A stretch of 64,000 nucleotides of DNA from Kitagawia praeruptora (lineage: Eukaryota > Streptophyta > Magnoliopsida > Apiales > Apiaceae). The DNA lies in contig CM075345.1 in NCBI GenBank assembly GCA_037693485.1, positions 79,543,001 through 79,607,000 of the forward strand, read 5' to 3'. The translations under genes were made by a program, and so were the position numbers. The first letter of the stretch is position 1. Each line of letters begins with the position of its first letter. The notes beneath the pieces are model-generated. The model was not told where the DNA came from. It was given only the letters and a program-made list of their open reading frames with translations, and did no database searches. This document shows, piece after piece, positions 12,231-23,930 of the stretch.

Positions 12231-15050
12231 AGTTTTGGAAGAATGAAAATGAGAGTCAGTTTTTCCAACTTCTCTCTAACTTCTCTCTAAAACCCTAGCT
12301 AGCCGCCACAAATTCTAAACAAAATCTAAACATTTCTCCATCAGATTCGATCATCAAACCTTCACTAATTCATCTTCCTCTTCTTTCCCCACACCATATT
12401 CTCTTATATTTCTTATATCTATTTCTTCTTTAGTTTTTTCTTTTCCGAAGATGGTCTCAGAGAGGATTTCTGATGAGAAGAATTCGTTAGAGGCTATTTC
12501 CTATGGTGTTCGACTCCATGTCCGTTCCCAAAGGGCTATTTCCTCTGGCGTTGGTGTTATCGGGGTTCTTTCCTCTGGGCCTGATGTGAATGGGGATCCT
12601 ACTGAGCGTAAGGGTTCGGACCTTTGTGGTGCTGGTGCTTCTGGTTCTGGGGTTGATGCTCGCACTCGTAGCTCGGTAAAGTTTCATATGATTGAAGGTA
12701 AGATTTTTTCACAAAAAAAAATCTTGTAGATCTAGCGAATTAGGTGTTAGTACTCTCATTGAGTTATCTGATTCCTTGAATTCAAGTAATACTAATGAGA
12801 TTGGAAAAGGGGACGAGGAAGTGAATTCGGATTTGGCACTGGAAATAGTTGATAAAACTGTTGATAAGTGTTTGCGAACAAACTCTATCCATTTGGCTGA
12901 GATGAATAAGGGGCCTGTGAGCCCTAGTAGTAAAGTGAATGATTCACTCATGGTAAATCACACTGTTGCTGGTGGCTAAAAGGAGGATGATGAAGGGGAT
13001 CCTGGTTTGATTATGGATAATCAAGTGGGCACGATTTTAGTTGTTCATCAACATGACATTAATTTGAATGATGGGGAGTTGGGATTAAGTGACAAAAATG
13101 TGGACAATGTGAATTTGGAGGTTAGCGACAATCTGTTGTCTAAGGACTCCATAGATGTGGTTAAGGATGATGGGTGTCTGGCTAGAACTAACCCCAACCT
13201 GGGGTTTTCTGCTTTTAATGATGAACCTGGTTTCAAGGCTACTGTTATTGCTCGGAGGGAGAATTCCAACCTATGGGCTACTAATGATAGCCATGCCTTG
13301 AAGGATGCTAGCCCTAGCCATATCTGGACTGGTGGCACTCCTGTTGATGCTATCGTAACTGAGAAGGGCCATGTTGATGCTCACACCTCGAATGTGGATT
13401 CTCAAGTGGGCAATGGTGACGTAGGTATGATTTCTCCCATTGCTAACTTAAGTTATACAAATAATGTGGACTATGTGGAAGAGGATGTAAATCCTTGTTT
13501 GATCTAAGATTTAGTTGATAGAATTATAGCAGATGTTAATCTAAATGTCAATCCTAATCCTGTGGGTTTGGATGAGATTAATGTTGTCGGCCAGGTGAGT
13601 AACATAGTGGACAAGGGCGATAGGGATAACATGGATGTTGTTTGTACTCAGTTAGCTATTCCTATGGAGACGAAGATGGTTAATGATAAGGAAGAGCAGA
13701 AGCACTACATTAATTCGACTGAGATGGAAATGGGAGTTGATAGTCAGACTGAGGTCTACATTCCTACTATGCACTCTGAGAGTTATAGAGGTTTAAATGA
13801 TAAAGTTCCTAGCACTGATGATGGTCTGGTTTTGTTGGAAGATGATAAGGGTGACAAAGCCCATCTAAAGGCTTGGGATACGAAAAGGGATAGAATGGCT
13901 TTCAAACATCAACTGTTGGGAGCTAGAAGATATATCAAAGTTCTAATGCTTTTTATTAAGTATATGGGACATGAGGTGCCTGTGCTGATGCAGAAAAGAG
14001 ATGAGCCTGTGAAGGTCTCTTCTAAGGTCTTTATGGACTTCTCTGATTGTGGACAGGATCCAGAACTTCTTGAAGCCCTTAACTTTATTATACAGTTTCA
14101 AGAGTTTACTATTGCTGCAGGAATTGAAATTCCATCTGAAGGCATTTCTCTAGATGTGCTGTTGGATGAAAATGGTTGGCCTAGGGATACTATCAAGCCT
14201 AGGAAAACTATCAGGTGGAAGGAGGATATTCAAACTTTTTTTGGCCAGGGGATGGATTCGGGTAATGAGGATGATGGGCAGGTTAAAAAAATTACTGAGG
14301 AGATGAGTCTCAATGTGAATGACAAGGACATTGATGAAGCTTTTGATTACATAGTGGGGAAGGGTGCAATGGGTGATGCTTCCTCTATGCTGACTGCTAA
14401 GAAGGGATCTAATGATGGGGCAGGGCACGATGCTTGGAGCTTGATTGATGATATTCCTTGGGATGATTTCCCAAGTGTTAGCATTCTCCCTAAGGTTGGG
14501 ATAGACTTTTCTAGAAATGAAGTAACTCTAATGGTGGCTGATTATATGCAAGGTAGTGATGTGGATGGCTACGAGGGCACTAATATGGATGTAGATGAGG
14601 CGCATATTTGTCGCCATGATGCGGGGAGTAATCGGGCTGAGGATGGGTCTATGAAGATGGTGAGTAATGATGTGGGGGAATTTGATGTGCCTATGGAGGT
14701 GGAGGCAGCTACAATTTGAGGCATGGACAAGGTAGGGAATGATGAAGGCCAGAAGACTAGAGTCCGCTGGACTAAGTCTAAGCTCAAGAAGTGGAGATTA
14801 ACTAGGGGAGGTCATTCTTGATTTTCATGTTTCATTCGGCATTGTAATACTAACTTAGTTCTTTTAAGTTTTAAGTATTTATGTTGCTTGTTCTTTTGAA
14901 CTTGAGTTGGTGGTTTCTGTTGATGGTTGTGTACTCTAGTTTGCTAGAGTGCTTTGTTATCTCGTTTGGATAGCATTTATTTTTCGCGGGGTATGCCTTT
15001 ATAATTGTACTTGATTTTCATTGGTATAAATTTTTAAATAGTAAAAAAAA
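12231..15050 (+). mobile_element. Non-autonomous LINE-tailed retroelement with an unknown ORF
   Basis: The element is flanked by AAACACAAGCACTACAG at 12214-12230 and 15048-15064, a 14-17-bp target duplication typical of LINE insertion. It ends in an A-run after the tail CGCGGGGTATGCC ... TTGGTATAAATTTTTAA. The same tail, inverted, begins the insertions at 26624, 47892 and 49560. The head carries a CT-rich leader with AAACCCTAGCTAGCCGCC, a common 5' end in plant LINE transcripts. No endonuclease or reverse transcriptase is encoded in its 2.8 kb, so it would have to be copied by another LINE's enzyme. Confidence 0.75.
12451..14821 (+). pseudogene. Acidic low-complexity protein of unknown function, broken
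   Basis: The ORF starts at ATG 12451 (MVSERISDEKNSLEAIS). It shifts frame at the A-run near 12713-12721, then stays in one frame to the TGA at 14819-14821, apart from in-frame stops near 12977, 13505 and 14717. Read through, it would give a protein of about 790 residues, rich in Asp, Glu, Asn, Val and Gly, with a basic tail (RVRWTKSKLKKWRL). I see no DUF4283 or CCHC knuckle as in plant LINE ORF1, and no endonuclease or polymerase motif. A more structured block lies at about 13860-14240, with KAWDTKRDRMAFKHQLLGAR near its start. It is the only ORF of the LINE-tailed element, and I do not recognise it. It could be a diverged ORF1 or captured host sequence. Confidence 0.6.
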
Positions 15051-15158
15051 CACAAGCACTACAGATTCATCAGGTTGTCAAGAAAAGAAAATCAAGAAAA
15101 TTAAAAGAAAACATTCACTCCCCCATTTTATTCTTTTTGTGTATTCATATTCAACAAG

Positions 15159-15172
15159 TGGATCAGAGCAGG
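15159..15172 (+). other. Primer-binding site of the SIRE-like element
   Basis: TGGATCAGAGCAGG lies two bases after the LTR end. It matches the tRNA-Met type (TGGTATCAGAGC) with one base missing. Confidence 0.5.
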
Positions 15173-15274
15173 CTGTTAAGAAAAATAGAGAAAGATCAAC
15201 ATGAATACACCAAAGACAATAGGAACTGTTAAGGTCCCAAAATTTAATAAAGACAGCTACAACCTCTGAAAAAT

Positions 15275-17041
15275 TGATAAGTGGATTTATATCCACTTGG
15301 AGCGTTCCATATCGGCTTAAATTGGTGTACTTGGACTCAAGTTTGTTGTAGTTTTGATGTGTTTTGCTTAATTGTGCAGGGTTGAAGAAATGTCGATTAA
15401 GGGTGTAGTTTCCGTCATTTTGGAGTTGATTTATGATATGGAATGAAGAATGGAGGCTAATGTCAGCTACCAAGAAGTATACAAGTCAAGAAGGATTAAA
15501 GACGGAAGTTCATGCAAAAGGAACGGGAAGAAAAGGCTGAAAAACGAAGAAAAAAATGCAGAAAAAATCCATCAGATTGCAGCCGGGCAGTCTGCCCCAG
15601 ATTTCGAGCAGTCTGCACCAGAACTGAGCTTTTTATGCAGATTGCGCCCGGGCAGACTGCTCCAATCTCGTGCAGGGAGCCCCAGAAGTCGCTGAAAAAT
15701 TACAGTTTTGCCCTTTTTACGATTTTGGCCATATCTTGAGTTCTAGAACTCCGTTTTGGGCGATCTTACTGTTCACGCGAAGCTAACGAGATTCTCTATC
15801 ATTCTAAAGTGGTTCAGAGGTCCAAATACAACTGGAATGGCCCAGAAATATTGAAGAAAAGTCAGCTACGAATTTTCCTTAAAAACCGAATCAGTTTATG
15901 AAACGTATTATGTGCCGAGCTGCAGAAATTCAACTTTGACAAGGAAATTGCTATAATTCCTACTTCTAATAAGTATGGTAATTGCTCTGGGCGGCTAGAA
16001 CATTCCAGAATCAGATCTACACAGGGAATTTGCAATTCTATTCTCATTCAAGAACGGAAATTGCCAATCTTCTATTCCAACTCTAAAAAGGCAATTGCTT
16101 GGTGGACAAGACTTCTAGAGCCTATATAAACACATCCAACCCTTGTAATTTGTATCATTATCATTAATAGTAGAACCATTACATATCAATTACTTAGGTT
16201 TATTTGTATATTTTCATACTTTGTTTTTATCATGGTTTCATTAGATCCCATGATGACGAGAGGTTCAATTATGAGCTAATCGTTGTCATGGGATTCTAAC
16301 GGATTTATTTATGGAGCTTTAGTATCTTGATGCTTTACAGATCTACGTGTGATGTATATCTGATATCCTCGTATGGTTGTGATTCATGTGTTTAGATGCG
16401 TCATGAACATCTAATTTGTTAATCTCTTGCTAAACGAGAGTGGATCTTGAGATTTAGAACTGGCCATGCTAGCATAGGATAGGTTGATGTTTTAACATCA
16501 TGATTTGTGGCATGATTAGAGATAATATGCTACCCTATGTGATCAATGTGGATGACTTGTTCTCCAACTGTTATGTTTTCAAATTCTATAGAGATATAGG
16601 GTCTAAGCATAATTGGTGTCTATTCATCTTCTATCTCTTTTGTGGATGTATGTTTAGTTTGGTATTCGTATACTGAGAAGTAGCGTATACTTGTTTCGTG
16701 TTATTCGATCAGATATCATAACCATTGCATATAGTGATTAAAGGCGTCAGATCTAAGCGAAGTATTTAATGAAGTTAGGATTCCATGGTTTTTCTTGCAA
16801 AAGTAATTAGATTTCAATTCTTGCTAGTTAGTTAATTTGTAGTTTTGTTAATTTGCTTTTTAGTTAATTTAGATAGTTAAAAACCATATTTGTTATTTGT
16901 CTTAGCAGTGCATAATAACCATACACTGTTGCATATGTGCGTTTACTGAATTAAAACCATAACCAGATCTCTGTGGGAACGAACTTGACTTATATCTGTA
17001 TTACTTGTGACCACGTACCCTTGCGTGATTTAGTGCAAACA
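15275..17041 (+). repeat. 5' LTR of the Athila-like element
   Basis: It starts TGATAAGTGGATTTATATCC and ends GTGCAAACA. AAGTGGATTTATATCCACTT at the very start is an inverted repeat. It matches the 3' LTR at 20056-21823. Confidence 0.92.
16123..16129 (+). promoter_or_regulatory. TATA box of the Athila-like LTR
   Basis: TATATAA in the context GAGCCTATATAAACACATC, 848 bp into the LTR. It is preserved in the 3' LTR at 20905-20911. The role is inferred from sequence and position. Confidence 0.55.
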
Positions 17042-17047
17042 AGTTTT

Positions 17048-17065
17048 TGGCGCCGCTGCCGGGGA
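17048..17065 (+). other. Primer-binding site, tRNA-Asp type
   Basis: TGGCGCCGCTGCCGGGGA lies six bases after the LTR. Athila and Tat elements use the tRNA-Asp 3' end, for which TGGCGCCGTTGCCGGGGA is the usual form, so there is one mismatch. Confidence 0.85.
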
Positions 17066-17189
17066 TCATCGGTGTTTTATTTTTGGTTTTTGTGCTTGTC
17101 AATAGTGGTCATTAGAGTTCACTGACTCGGATTAGTTACTTACCTATCTTGTTTAGTTCGGTGTGCTTCAGGTACTTGAGTGTTTAAAG

Positions 17190-18158
17190 ATGGCAGGTCA
17201 GGAGTTGCCATGGTGGGCATATTCGAGTACATCCATGTCTTATCAATGTGAGCGGTGTTTGGGCGTTCATGATCCCTCACAATATTGTTACTACGAAGGA
17301 GTTGATCCATATGTCACTTATGAGGAACAACCATATTTTCAATACCATCCTCAACAGTACCAGCAAGATGTTCCGGATATGTCATATTTCTTTGGTAGTG
17401 AAGATTTTCAACATCAGCAACCTACTCCTACTTTTCAGTCAGATGAGGTTCCTACTAGGGAGGAGATTAGGATGCTTGTGAAGAGTAATGAGGAGTCTCT
17501 CAAATCTTTGGAGATTCTAGTTGCTCAAGCTGTGAGAGCCTTGGAACAAGAGAAACAACAATTCATACCAGTAGCAATTCCAGAAAATAACGATGACTTG
17601 GAGCAAGGTACTGCATGCATAATTGAAGAAGACAAATTCCAAGAGGAGGAGAGTGTTCACAAGCCATGTGAGGAATTTGATCAAGCTAGTGAGGTGGATG
17701 ATTTGGAAAGGGCACAATTTGAGACATACACTGATGAGCTACGCAAATTTCAAGAATTGGTATGTGCGTACCAAGAGGACACTGATGAGCTACGCAAATT
17801 TCAAGAATTGGTATGTGCGAACCAAGAGGATGAAGAACATGGGAAAGATGCAGGTCTTCTACTTGTCTCAGAGTATAAAGATGGAGGTAGCGCATTAGAG
17901 CCAATGGAGGAAGTTCTTTTTGAGGAACCAAAGGCTTCAGAAACTTACATTTACCCTCCCCCATTACATTCAAGCGAAGCCCGTGAATGTGTGTTGTTCT
18001 ACAAATTGACAGATTTTGGGTCAACGGATGAAGGCATTGGAGTTGGACATAGTTGTTATACGAATAGGCCAAGCGAGGAGAAGGGGAAGAAGGTGTGCCG
18101 TTGTGATGACGATGAAGTCTCACGAAGAGAGGACCAGGAAAACTATTATCATCCTTAA
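17190..18158 (+). CDS. Gag-like protein of the non-autonomous Athila-like element
   Basis: This is the single ORF of the element, 322 residues from the ATG at 17190; the frame is open 9 codons further but without an ATG. It opens MAGQELPWWAYSSTSM. Residues near 20-33 hold a short Cys/His cluster, CERCLGVHDPSQYC (CX2CX3HX5C), like the knuckles of Athila-type Gag proteins but shorter than a normal CCHC. A Tyr/Gln-rich stretch follows, then a predicted helical, Glu-rich middle. A 17-residue direct repeat (TDELRKFQELVCA(Y/N)QED) is encoded by a 51-bp duplication at 17730-17780 and 17781-17831. No catalytic domain is present. The frame is intact, so it may still be made. The Gag role is inferred from its position after the primer site and from the Cys/His cluster. 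Confidence 0.6.
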   Translation: MAGQELPWWAYSSTSMSYQCERCLGVHDPSQYCYYEGVDPYVTYEEQPYFQYHPQQYQQDVPDMSYFFGSEDFQHQQPTPTFQSDEVPTREEIRMLVKSNEESLKSLEILVAQAVRALEQEKQQFIPVAIPENNDDLEQGTACIIEEDKFQEEESVHKPCEEFDQASEVDDLERAQFETYTDELRKFQELVCAYQEDTDELRKFQELVCANQEDEEHGKDAGLLLVSEYKDGGSALEPMEEVLFEEPKASETYIYPPPLHSSEARECVLFYKLTDFGSTDEGIGVGHSCYTNRPSEEKGKKVCRCDDDEVSRREDQENYYHP

Positions 18159-18172
18159 TGGAGGCTTGGAAG

Positions 18173-18223
18173 TAACGTCAAGCTATTGACGTTAAAGAAG
18201 CGCTTCTTGGGAGGCAACCCAAG
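18173..18223 (+). promoter_or_regulatory. Cluster of three perfect inverted repeats just after the ORF
   Basis: Fifteen bases after the stop codon come TAACGTCAA-GCTA-TTGACGTTA (18173-18194), the palindrome AAGCGCTT (18198-18205) and CTTGGG-AGGCAA-CCCAAG (18206-18223). All stems are perfect. From memory, the string GCTTCTTGGGAGGCAACCCA is widespread in plant Athila-like elements, which suggests a conserved RNA structure. The function is unknown. Confidence 0.6.
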
Positions 18224-20055
18224 GTATGTTTTCTACTTTCCCTTGTATTTACTTCTATTCAATGAGGACATTGAATATTCTAAGTTTGGGGGTGGTTTGA
18301 GGGATAAGCAGTGTATATGTATGTGATTGTTAGTCATTATGTTCATGTAGGATTTCATGCTTTGCATATTAGTAGTAGTAAATTATGCATTTATGTTCGT
18401 GTTATTTACGTTTGTTTCATATAGGACATTCTATTTTTTTTGTTAGTATTTCATGTGAGTTCATAATAGTTTGTATTTGCACCCATGCTTGATAGGAATT
18501 TTGTGTTATTGACTCTTTTGATTGAGAAGTGATATGCTTTGTTCTTGTGCACACACATACACTATTAAGTTGAAGCTAGTAGACTTATTGAATATTGTGA
18601 GTAATTAGAAGGACATGAATATGTGCAAGTTGATTTAGTTCGCATGCTTTGAATACAAGTAGGGGCATTAGAGAGAATTTTTGCTTGGGATTGAGTATGT
18701 TTTTCCACCAAGTGAGCTTTTGAGCCTTATTGTATATTATTTGCAATTTATTCGTTTGCTTGAGTGTCCACGGATTGTTGCATTGCTAGCAGTTGTTTGA
18801 GGTCTTTCTTGAAACGCATGACATTATTTGACGATTAAAATGATAAAGGCAATTATGAATTACCGCATATTTTCCCATATTACCATACCATGTTTACATG
18901 ATCAATTAGTTAACCCGTTGAGCTTAATCCTATTTTTTCGATGACATACCACATTACTTGCCTAGACCTTTTCTTGTATTGGCCTTACATTAATTTGAAC
19001 CTACATTGTCAAAGGCTAGTAGATGGCTTAAGGGAGTAATAAGGTGTGCAAGGAGGGGTTTATTGTTGGTCATAAGTTTGGGGGAAATATTGAAATTTGA
19101 AATTTGGGTTTGATTGTTTGCTTGATAGTCGGCATGTGTAATAAACTTGTGGGATCATTGTTATTGTCTATATTATTGTTGCTTTAGCTCTCAAAAAAAA
19201 AGAAAAAAAAGAGGAAAAAAGAAAAAAAATATATATTATGTTATGAGAGCATATTTGTGTTAGTGTGATCCCACTTTAGTCGACTAATCGAGTGTTTTTG
19301 TTGCATAAAATTATGGGGGGAAAAATAGGTGGTTGTGTATTATTATTAAGTTCTTAATTGCTTTCGACACTTCACCTGTTTTGGCTTATTTGACATACCT
19401 TGTCCCTAGCCCCGTTACAACCCAACTAAAGACCTTTTGATTATCGTCATTGATGTATGTTGTGTTAAGAGTTAGATTGATACCAAATGTCAAGCATGTT
19501 TATGATTTTGTTGGAATTGAGTGATACACTTACCCTTGTTCTTGAGTGAATATTCTTTTGTGAGTGGATTGTGAGTGTTTGCTTGTTTTTGCGTATGAGA
19601 TCCCGAGTTTTGTCTCAAAGATGTACTCTTGTAGGCTTAGCATGTTTACTAACTTATTCTTACACTTGACATGGGCTTGTGAGAACTTATGCATGTTCAT
19701 TGAGTAGACTATGTGAATGCTTGCACTTTCGACACCAAGACATTGCGTATTTACTTTGATTCTTAAGTTGATATGGCATGAGAGGATTTGAAGGTATGGT
19801 AGGATATTAGTACTAGATTATTTAAATTTTTCATGTTAGTTGCATTCATGCATTGCATTGCATTAGGTTAATTGAATTTTGTGGGTACATTCGCTATAGG
19901 CCCTCACGAGACCTTACTCGTCCACTAGGGCTGCCTAGGGGTTTAAAGGGCTTGTTGCATATGCCAAATGCAACCGTGATCACCTACGGAAGTGGTACTA
20001 GTTAGTTTTTAATTGTTTATGCTTGAGGACAAGCATCAGTTTAAGTTTGGGGGTG
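18224..20055. other. Non-coding interior of the Athila-like element
   Basis: No meaningful frame occurs between the ORF and the 3' LTR. An A-rich run sits at 19190-19235. The phrase AAGTTTGGGGG recurs (18281-18291, 19074-19084 and the polypurine tract at 20044-20055). This may reflect decayed copies of the tract or internal duplication. Confidence 0.6.
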
Positions 20056-21823
20056 TGATAAGTGGATTTATATCCACTTGGAGCGTTCCATATCGGCTAA
20101 AATTGGTGTACTTGGACTCAAGTTTGTTGTAGTTTTGATGTGTTTTGCTTAATTGTGCAGGGTTGAAGAAATGTCGATTAAGGGTGTAGTTTCCGTCGTT
20201 TTGGAGTTGATTTATGATATGGAATGAAGAATGGAGGCTAATGTCAGCTACCAAGAAGTATACAAGTCAAGAAGGATTAAAGACGGAAGCTCATGCAAAA
20301 GGAACGCGAAGAAAATGCTGAAAAACGAAGAAAAAAATGCAGAAAAAATCCATCAGATTGCAGCCGGGCAGTCTGCCCTAGATTTCGAGCAGTCTGCGCC
20401 AGAACTGAGCTTTTTATGCAGATTGCGCCCGGGCAGACTGCTCCAACCTCGTGCAGGGTGCCCCAGAAGTCGCTGAAAAATTACAGTTTTGCCCTTTTTT
20501 ACGATTTTGGCCATATCTTGAGTTCTAGAACTCCGTTTTGGGCGATCTTACTGTCCACGCGAAGCTAACGAGATTCTCTATCATTCTAAAGTGGTTCAGA
20601 GGTCCAAATACAACTGGAACGGCCCAGAAATATTGAAGAAAAGTCAGCTACGAATTTTCCTTAAAAACCGAATCAGTTTAGGAAACGTATTATGTGCCGA
20701 GCTGCAGAAATTCAACTTTGACAAGGAAATTGCTATAATTCCTACTTCTAATAAGTATGGTAATTGCTCTGGGCGGCTAGAACATTCCAGAATCAGATCT
20801 ACACAGGGAATTTGCAATTCTATTCTCATTCAAAAACAGAAATTGCCAATCTTCTATTCCAACTCTAAAAAGGCAATTGCTTGGTGGACAAGACTTCTAG
20901 AGCCTATATAAACACATCCAACCCTTGTAATTTGTATCATTATCATTAGGAGTAGAACCATTACATATCAATTACTTAGGTTTATTTGTATATTTTCATA
21001 CTTTGTTTTTATCATGGTTTCATTAGATCCCATGATGACGAGAGGTTCAATTATGAGCTAATCGTTGTCATGGGATTCTAACGGATTTATTTATGGAGCT
21101 TTAGTATCTTGATGCTTTACAGATCTGCGTGTGATGTATATCTGATATCCTCGTATGGTTGTGATTCATGTGTTTAGATGCGTCATGAACATCTGATTTG
21201 TTAATCTCTTGCTAAACGAGAGTGGATCTTGAGATTTAGAACTGGCCATGCTAGCATAGGATAGGTTGATGTTATAACATCATGATTTGTAGCTTGATTA
21301 GAGATAATATGCTACCCTATGTGATCAATGCGGATAACTTGTTCTTCAACCGTTATGTTTTCAAATTCTATAGAGATATAGGGTCTAAGCATAATTGGTG
21401 TCTATCCATCTTCTATCTCTTTTGTGGATGTATGTTTAGTTTGGTATTCGTATACTGAGAAGTAGCGTATACTTGTTTCGTGTTATTCGATCAGATATCA
21501 TAACCATTGCATATAGTGATTAAAGGCGTCAGATCTAAGCGAAGTATTTAATGAAGTTAGGATTCCATGGTTTTTCTTGCAAAAGTAATTAGATTTCAAT
21601 TCTTGCTAGTTAGTTAATTTGTAGTTTTGTTAATTTGCTTTTTAGTTAATTTAGATAGTTAAAAACCATATTTGTTATTTGTCTTAGCAGTGCATAATAA
21701 CCATACACTGTTGCATAGGTGCGTTTACTGAATTAAAACCATAACCAGATCTCTGTGGGAAAGAACTTGACTTATATCTGTATTACTTGTGACCACGTAC
21801 GCTTGCGTGATTTAGTGCAAACA
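20056..21823 (+). repeat. 3' LTR of the Athila-like element
   Basis: This matches 15275-17041 with scattered substitutions and a 1-bp length difference. It starts right after the polypurine tract and ends in GTGCAAACA before the AAAAT duplication. Confidence 0.92.
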
Positions 21824-23776
21824 AAAATCAAGATGATGTTGTTAATCAAAGATAATGGTCCATTTGTTCCACAACAAGAGATTGCTGAAAGGACTGTTGG
21901 AACAACTACAATTCTAAGGTCCTATGTTGCTAAAAATCCATTTAAGTGGACAGACACTGATAAAGAGAAGGTTGCACTTCACAGCCATCTAATGTTGATA
22001 ATCATTGAATTTATGGAACTCTCAAAGTTTGCAAATATAGCTTCATGTACTTCAGCAAAGGAGATGTGGGATCATATTGAGATACTGTGTGAAGGAATAG
22101 AGGAAGTATGAGGCTTTCATGGCTCAACCAAAAGAAAGCATCACTGAGATGTTTGAGAGATTTCATAGGTTGGTGACTAAACTATAGATTAATGGAAAGG
22201 TTTACAACACCAAGGAGTTAAACATGAAGTTATTGCTCTCTGCCCCCAACCACCTAAAGCAAAGAGTGATCTCTTTAAGAGAAAGAGACCTGAACAAAAT
22301 TTCGTACAATGTACTTTATGGTGTGTTGAAAACACAGGAGCTTGAACTCTTACAGAAAAGAGTTATCCAAGCCAATCAAGGCAAGATGGTCAACACATCA
22401 TGTGCTTTGATTGTGAACAAGTCAATCCAGGATCTTGATGCATCTACAAGCCAATTGAGGATTGAAGAGATGGTGGATGAAAAACCTGAGGTTGAGGTAA
22501 CTGAAGCTGTTGAAGAGCAAGTGGAAGATGAGTTCTACACACTTAAAGAACTGGATGCTTTCGTGGGCAGAAAATTTCCAAACTTCAAATTCAAGAGAAT
22601 GTAGCCCTTCAAAGCTAGACCTCAAAGTCATTCATTCAAAAAAAACAAAGCAACTGTGAAGCCAAGCAAGAACAAGTTCAAAACCAATTATGTGGATAGG
22701 TCATCAGTAAGATGCTATAGATGCAATGACCTAGGACATTTTGCTACTGAATGCAAGAAATCTAAGAAGAAGAACAAGGAGTTTTTGGAACTAGAAGCTA
22801 AGTATTAGGCCCTTCTTATGAACCAAACACCAGGCAAGGCCTACATAGCTAAAGGGAAGTGTTTGGATGATACTAACAATGATGAAGAAGAACAAGAATT
22901 CTGCAACTATGTCTTAATGGCTAACTCCAAGGAGGAAGAATCTTCATCCAACTCGCAGGTACCATCTCTCACTACCATTGACATGCCTGTTTTTGAGTAC
23001 AAGAAAGTTGTTGAACAATTATCTATTGAGATGTTTAATATTCATACCAATATGACTACAGCTAATGAAGAAATTGTGAAACTGCCTGCTAAAACTGAAC
23101 TAGTAAACAAGAGAAATGAGGAACTAGAGTTAACTGCTATGCATTTAGAAAATCTTAAGAAAGAGATTGAATATCTAGAAAATAATGTTTTATGTGCTAC
23201 TTAAGTTGAAAAGGCCCTTACGGATCAAATTACAGAAAATGAACTGAAACTGGAGAGCCTTCAAGAACTCTTCTAGCTTATTATAGTCCTATCATGAAAA
23301 ACATCGAGAGTATAACAAAGCTACCATTGGTTTCGATTATGACACACTCAAGAAGGGAAAAAGGTTATGCTGCCACGGATGACAACAAGGTTGTTCAATT
23401 TGATTTTATGCCATGCAATATGAATGTTATGACTAGTTGTTTCAATTTAAGAAGGCAATTCATTGATGGATGCATAAGTCACAATTCACACACACAGTAC
23501 ACAAGGTTCAAGTCTTCAAGTCCTCTTAAAGCTAGGAAGGTACCCCTGTCACCCAAGTCTGAAAATGCAAGCTCTAAGACTTCTAGCAGTGATAAGAAGG
23601 CTAGTCCCAAGAAAGTTGATAAGCATGTTGTTTATGATAAAACTATATCTAAGGCAGGTGGACCCAAACTTGTTTGGGTACCAAAGAAGAAGTAATACAT
23701 TTGTGTTTGTAGGGCAAATAAAAAGAAAAAAAAGTCATTTGGGTGTTGGACAGTGGATAATCAAGAACATCAAAAT

Positions 23777-23930
23777 TTCTTGAGAGAGTTTGTAACAGTT
23801 CATATCAGAGTTAATAAAGCTGTTATTTATTCATACTTGTGTCAATATTGTTCTTAAAGTCGAAAATCTTATACAATTGTATTCAACCCCCCTTCTACAA
23901 TTGTAAATCACTAGGCAACATCATCACATC
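23777..23930 (+). repeat. Possible copia LTR remnant inside the SIRE-like element
   Basis: TTGTATTCAACCCCCCTTCT near 23880-23898, followed by CTACAATTGTA, resembles the end of many plant copia LTRs. It sits exactly where gag gives way to the accessory region, where pol should be. It could mark a recombination or an older insertion. No element boundary can be fixed. Confidence 0.3.

Larger units (their letters stand above)
11423..15156 (+). repeat. SIRE-like Ty1/copia LTR, split by an insertion
   Basis: The right end, ATTCATATTCAACA, is followed at once by a primer-site-like TGGATCAGAGCAGG and then by a copia gag start. This marks the sequence to the left as an LTR. After removing the insertion at 12231-15064, about 900 bp remain. 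The left limit is uncertain: TGTAAAACATGAG at 11423 is my best guess, directly after the truncated LINE. No 3' LTR partner is visible in the window. Confidence 0.5.
15275..21823 (+). mobile_element. Non-autonomous Athila/Tat-like LTR retrotransposon
   Basis: A complete 6.5-kb element has LTRs of 1767 and 1768 bp and a 5-bp target duplication AAAAT (15270-15274 and 21824-21828). It carries a tRNA-Asp type primer site and a G-rich polypurine tract, AGTTTGGGGGTG, at 20044-20055. The interior has one ORF and no protease, reverse transcriptase or integrase. By eye the LTRs differ at about 31 positions (about 1.8%). Insertion was into the SIRE-like gag, whose reading frame resumes on the other side. 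Confidence 0.9.
15201..23776 (+). pseudogene. SIRE-like copia gag, split and decayed
   Basis: Gag begins at ATG 15201 (MNTPKTIGTVKVPKFNKDSY), with a TGA where Trp is expected (YNL*K). The Athila-like element at 15275-21823 interrupts it, and it resumes at 21829. The second part carries a UBN2-type Gag fold (KEMWDHIEILCEG; then ITEMFERFHRLV, one frame away), a CCHC knuckle (CYRCNDLGHFATEC, near 22714), a coiled-coil segment (22980-23200) and GPKLVWVPKKK. It ends at a decayed protease start (WVLDSG then a stop, near 23740-23760). Several stops and frameshifts are present. The integrase, reverse transcriptase and RNase H that should follow are absent, so the element had lost pol. Confidence 0.8.
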
